A stretch of 42,545 nt of DNA, taken from positions 1 through 42,545 of the forward strand of contig JAFAIM010000058.1 in assembly GCA_019236735.1 (NCBI GenBank). Reading direction: 5' to 3'. Positions 41,248 to 42,545 of this stretch are shown one piece after another (position 1 is the first letter of the stretch; the number at the start of each line of letters is the position of its first letter). A program made the position numbers and the translations under genes. This stretch comes from Burkholderiaceae bacterium (lineage in GTDB: Bacteria > Pseudomonadota > Gammaproteobacteria > Burkholderiales > Burkholderiaceae_F). The notes beneath the pieces were generated by a model. It was not told the DNA's origin, did no database searches, and saw nothing but the letters and a program-made list of their open reading frames with translations.

Positions 41248-42429
41248 ATGCCAGAGGTCATCGATATCTACTCGCCGATGGAGGAGCCGGCGCCGCCGCC
41301 TACCGCGGCTGCCGCGCCACGGCCATGCAGGATCGAGTTCACCGGAACCGGGGCGGAATACTTTCGTATCTGGATCGTGAACCTGCTGCTCACGATCGTC
41401 ACGCTGGGCATCTACTCGGCGTGGGCCAAGGTGCGCAAGCTGCAGTACTTCTACCGCAACACGCGCCTCGATGGCGCCGTTTTCGACTACCACGGCGATC
41501 CGATCGCAATCCTGAAAGGGCGCGGCCTGGCCGTCGTGCTGTTGGCCGCATACAAGTACGCGCCTCCTTTGCTCGGTTCGTTCGGGCTGATCGTGGTGCT
41601 CGGCGTCCTTGCGGCGGCGCCGTGGCTCGTGGCCCAGTCTTATCGCTTCCGCCTGCACAACACGAGTTACCGCGGATTGCGCTTCCGCTTCGACGGGCCG
41701 GTGCGGCAGGCGTACCTGATCTTCGGGCCGCCGATCGCACTGCTGCTGATACCTGGTGCGCTTGCCGCGCTTGTGCCGGGGAGCGATCCGAAGCATCCGG
41801 ATTTCAGGGTAGCGGCCGGCATCGGAATCGCCTACCTCGTCCTGATGCTGTTGTGGCCCTATCTGCACTTCTGCTTTAAGCGCTGGGAGCACGGTCACGC
41901 TTGGTACGGCCGCGCGCACGGACGCTTCGAAGCTCGTCCCTGGCATTTCTACCGCACTTACCTGGCCGCTGCGGGGATCGTGCTCTTGTGCCTGATTCCC
42001 GCTGTTCTGCTTGTACGATGGAACGTGGCCACCTTCAAGGCGGGTGGACGTCCTGGCGCGGCTTTCAGTCTTCTATTCGCGTTCGGGTTCGTGTTCTATG
42101 CGGCTCTCATAGCTGCGGGAATTTTCGCGCGCGCGAAGCTGCAGAATTTGGTCTGGTCGCACACTCGCCTCGGTGAGATCGGTCTCGCGAGCGACGTGCG
42201 CCCCGGTCGCCTGATCGGGATCACATTCGGAAACCTGCTGATGGTCGCATTCAGCCTGGGCCTGTTGATTCCGCACGCGCTGACACGTGTGATGAAGTAC
42301 CGGATCGAATCGATCCAGGTGCTCGACGCGGCCGCCTTAGGGAAGGTTGCAGCCGATGCTGGGACCGGGCCGGTCGGTGCGACTGGCGAGGGCGCGGTCG
42401 ATCTGATGGATCTGGACATCGGGCTTTGA
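41248..42429 (+). CDS. yjgN: YjgN family (DUF898) inner-membrane protein
   Basis: The 393-residue polytopic protein starts with a short Pro/Ala-rich cytoplasmic region. The DUF898 signature then begins at IEFTGTGAEYFRIWIVNLLLTIVTLGIYSAWAKVRKLQYFYRNT, followed by LDGAVFDYHGDPIAILKGR and further hydrophobic helices. The repeated motif FARAKLQNLVWSHTRLG lies near the end. The biochemical role of the family is not established. GGGGGAGG stands almost against the ATG, giving very short spacing. The 47 bp after the groEL terminator contain no clear promoter. Its stop overlaps the next gene by 4 bp (TTGA), a pairing with an M48 peptidase that is common for yjgN. Confidence 0.9.
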   Translation: MPEVIDIYSPMEEPAPPPTAAAAPRPCRIEFTGTGAEYFRIWIVNLLLTIVTLGIYSAWAKVRKLQYFYRNTRLDGAVFDYHGDPIAILKGRGLAVVLLAAYKYAPPLLGSFGLIVVLGVLAAAPWLVAQSYRFRLHNTSYRGLRFRFDGPVRQAYLIFGPPIALLLIPGALAALVPGSDPKHPDFRVAAGIGIAYLVLMLLWPYLHFCFKRWEHGHAWYGRAHGRFEARPWHFYRTYLAAAGIVLLCLIPAVLLVRWNVATFKAGGRPGAAFSLLFAFGFVFYAALIAAGIFARAKLQNLVWSHTRLGEIGLASDVRPGRLIGITFGNLLMVAFSLGLLIPHALTRVMKYRIESIQVLDAAALGKVAADAGTGPVGATGEGAVDLMDLDIGL

Positions 42430-42545
42430 GCAACGATCCGGACGCGCCTGAACGGAAGATCGTCGCAAGCTACTACGACGGCCGCTCGTCCGAGCCTTTC
42501 CTGGTCGAACTGGAGGTCGACCGTACCGGAGTCACATTGCTCGGC
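42426..42545 (+). CDS. Probable M48 family peptidase, N-terminal fragment
   Basis: A TTG overlapping the yjgN stop (TTGA) opens a frame of 40 residues that runs off the window. It contains KIVASYYDGRSSEPFLVELE and a following TGVTLLG strand. This matches the small N-terminal domain found before the M48 zinc-peptidase domain in proteins encoded next to yjgN. The HExxH catalytic motif would lie outside the window, so the peptidase assignment rests on this short stretch and on context. Confidence 0.65.
   Translation, partial: MSNDPDAPERKIVASYYDGRSSEPFLVELEVDRTGVTLLG

Overview
The window is GC-rich chromosomal DNA with a clearly betaproteobacterial gene set, most likely from the order Burkholderiales. 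The evidence is an anmK/tyrS divergent pair, a compact dtd-nrdR...ribD-ribC-ribBA-ribH-nusB-thiL-pgpA-pncC cluster, a RibBA whose RibA half has lost its zinc cysteines, a rubA-pilGHIJL twitching-motility cluster facing hemL, and a polyhydroxyalkanoate phasin. I saw no rRNA, tRNA, CRISPR array, prophage or complete insertion sequence. Genus and species cannot be read from this sequence.

Layout. Bases 1-3.6 kb hold a partial anmK, tyrS and two divergent outer-membrane barrel proteins. A tripartite RND efflux operon (outer-membrane lipoprotein, membrane-fusion protein, permease) runs on the minus strand at 3.6-9.5 kb. From 9.7 to 17.4 kb the plus strand carries dtd, nrdR, a small heat-shock gene with its own sigma-32-type promoter and hairpin, a palindrome-rich dispersed repeat, four riboflavin genes, nusB, thiL, pgpA and pncC, many overlapping or nearly touching. 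pyrF (minus) is followed by about 750 bp of gene-free, repeat-like DNA. Then come a DUF4382 lipoprotein and an EamA exporter.

Bases 21.9-31.7 kb are the Pil-Chp chemosensory operon pilG-H-I-J-L, ending in a 1980-residue PilL kinase. Rubredoxin and hemL are divergent at 31.7-33.3 kb. After hemL lie a second, inverted copy of the dispersed repeat, a free-standing DsbD/ScsB alpha-domain protein and a small coiled-coil membrane protein built from tandem repeats. On the minus strand are dacB, a thioredoxin-TPR chaperedoxin (cnoX) and a protein that looks like an orphan Cas6e (CasE) RAMP endoribonuclease. A phasin follows, with a strong promoter and paired operator-like sites. The window closes with groES-groEL under a CIRCE-overlapped promoter, yjgN (DUF898) and the start of what is probably an M48 peptidase.

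The most interesting items are: (1) the Cas6e-like protein, which sits among housekeeping genes with no CRISPR array or other cas gene; (2) two inverted copies of an intergenic repeat about 22 kb apart, one of which forms the 5' end of a secreted-protein gene; (3) five genes (dtd, ribD, ribBA, pyrF, dacB) with a -10-like hexamer only 7-8 nt before the ATG and no Shine-Dalgarno sequence, which suggests leaderless mRNAs; (4) readable regulatory sites for heat shock (sigma-32, CIRCE) and for the phasin.
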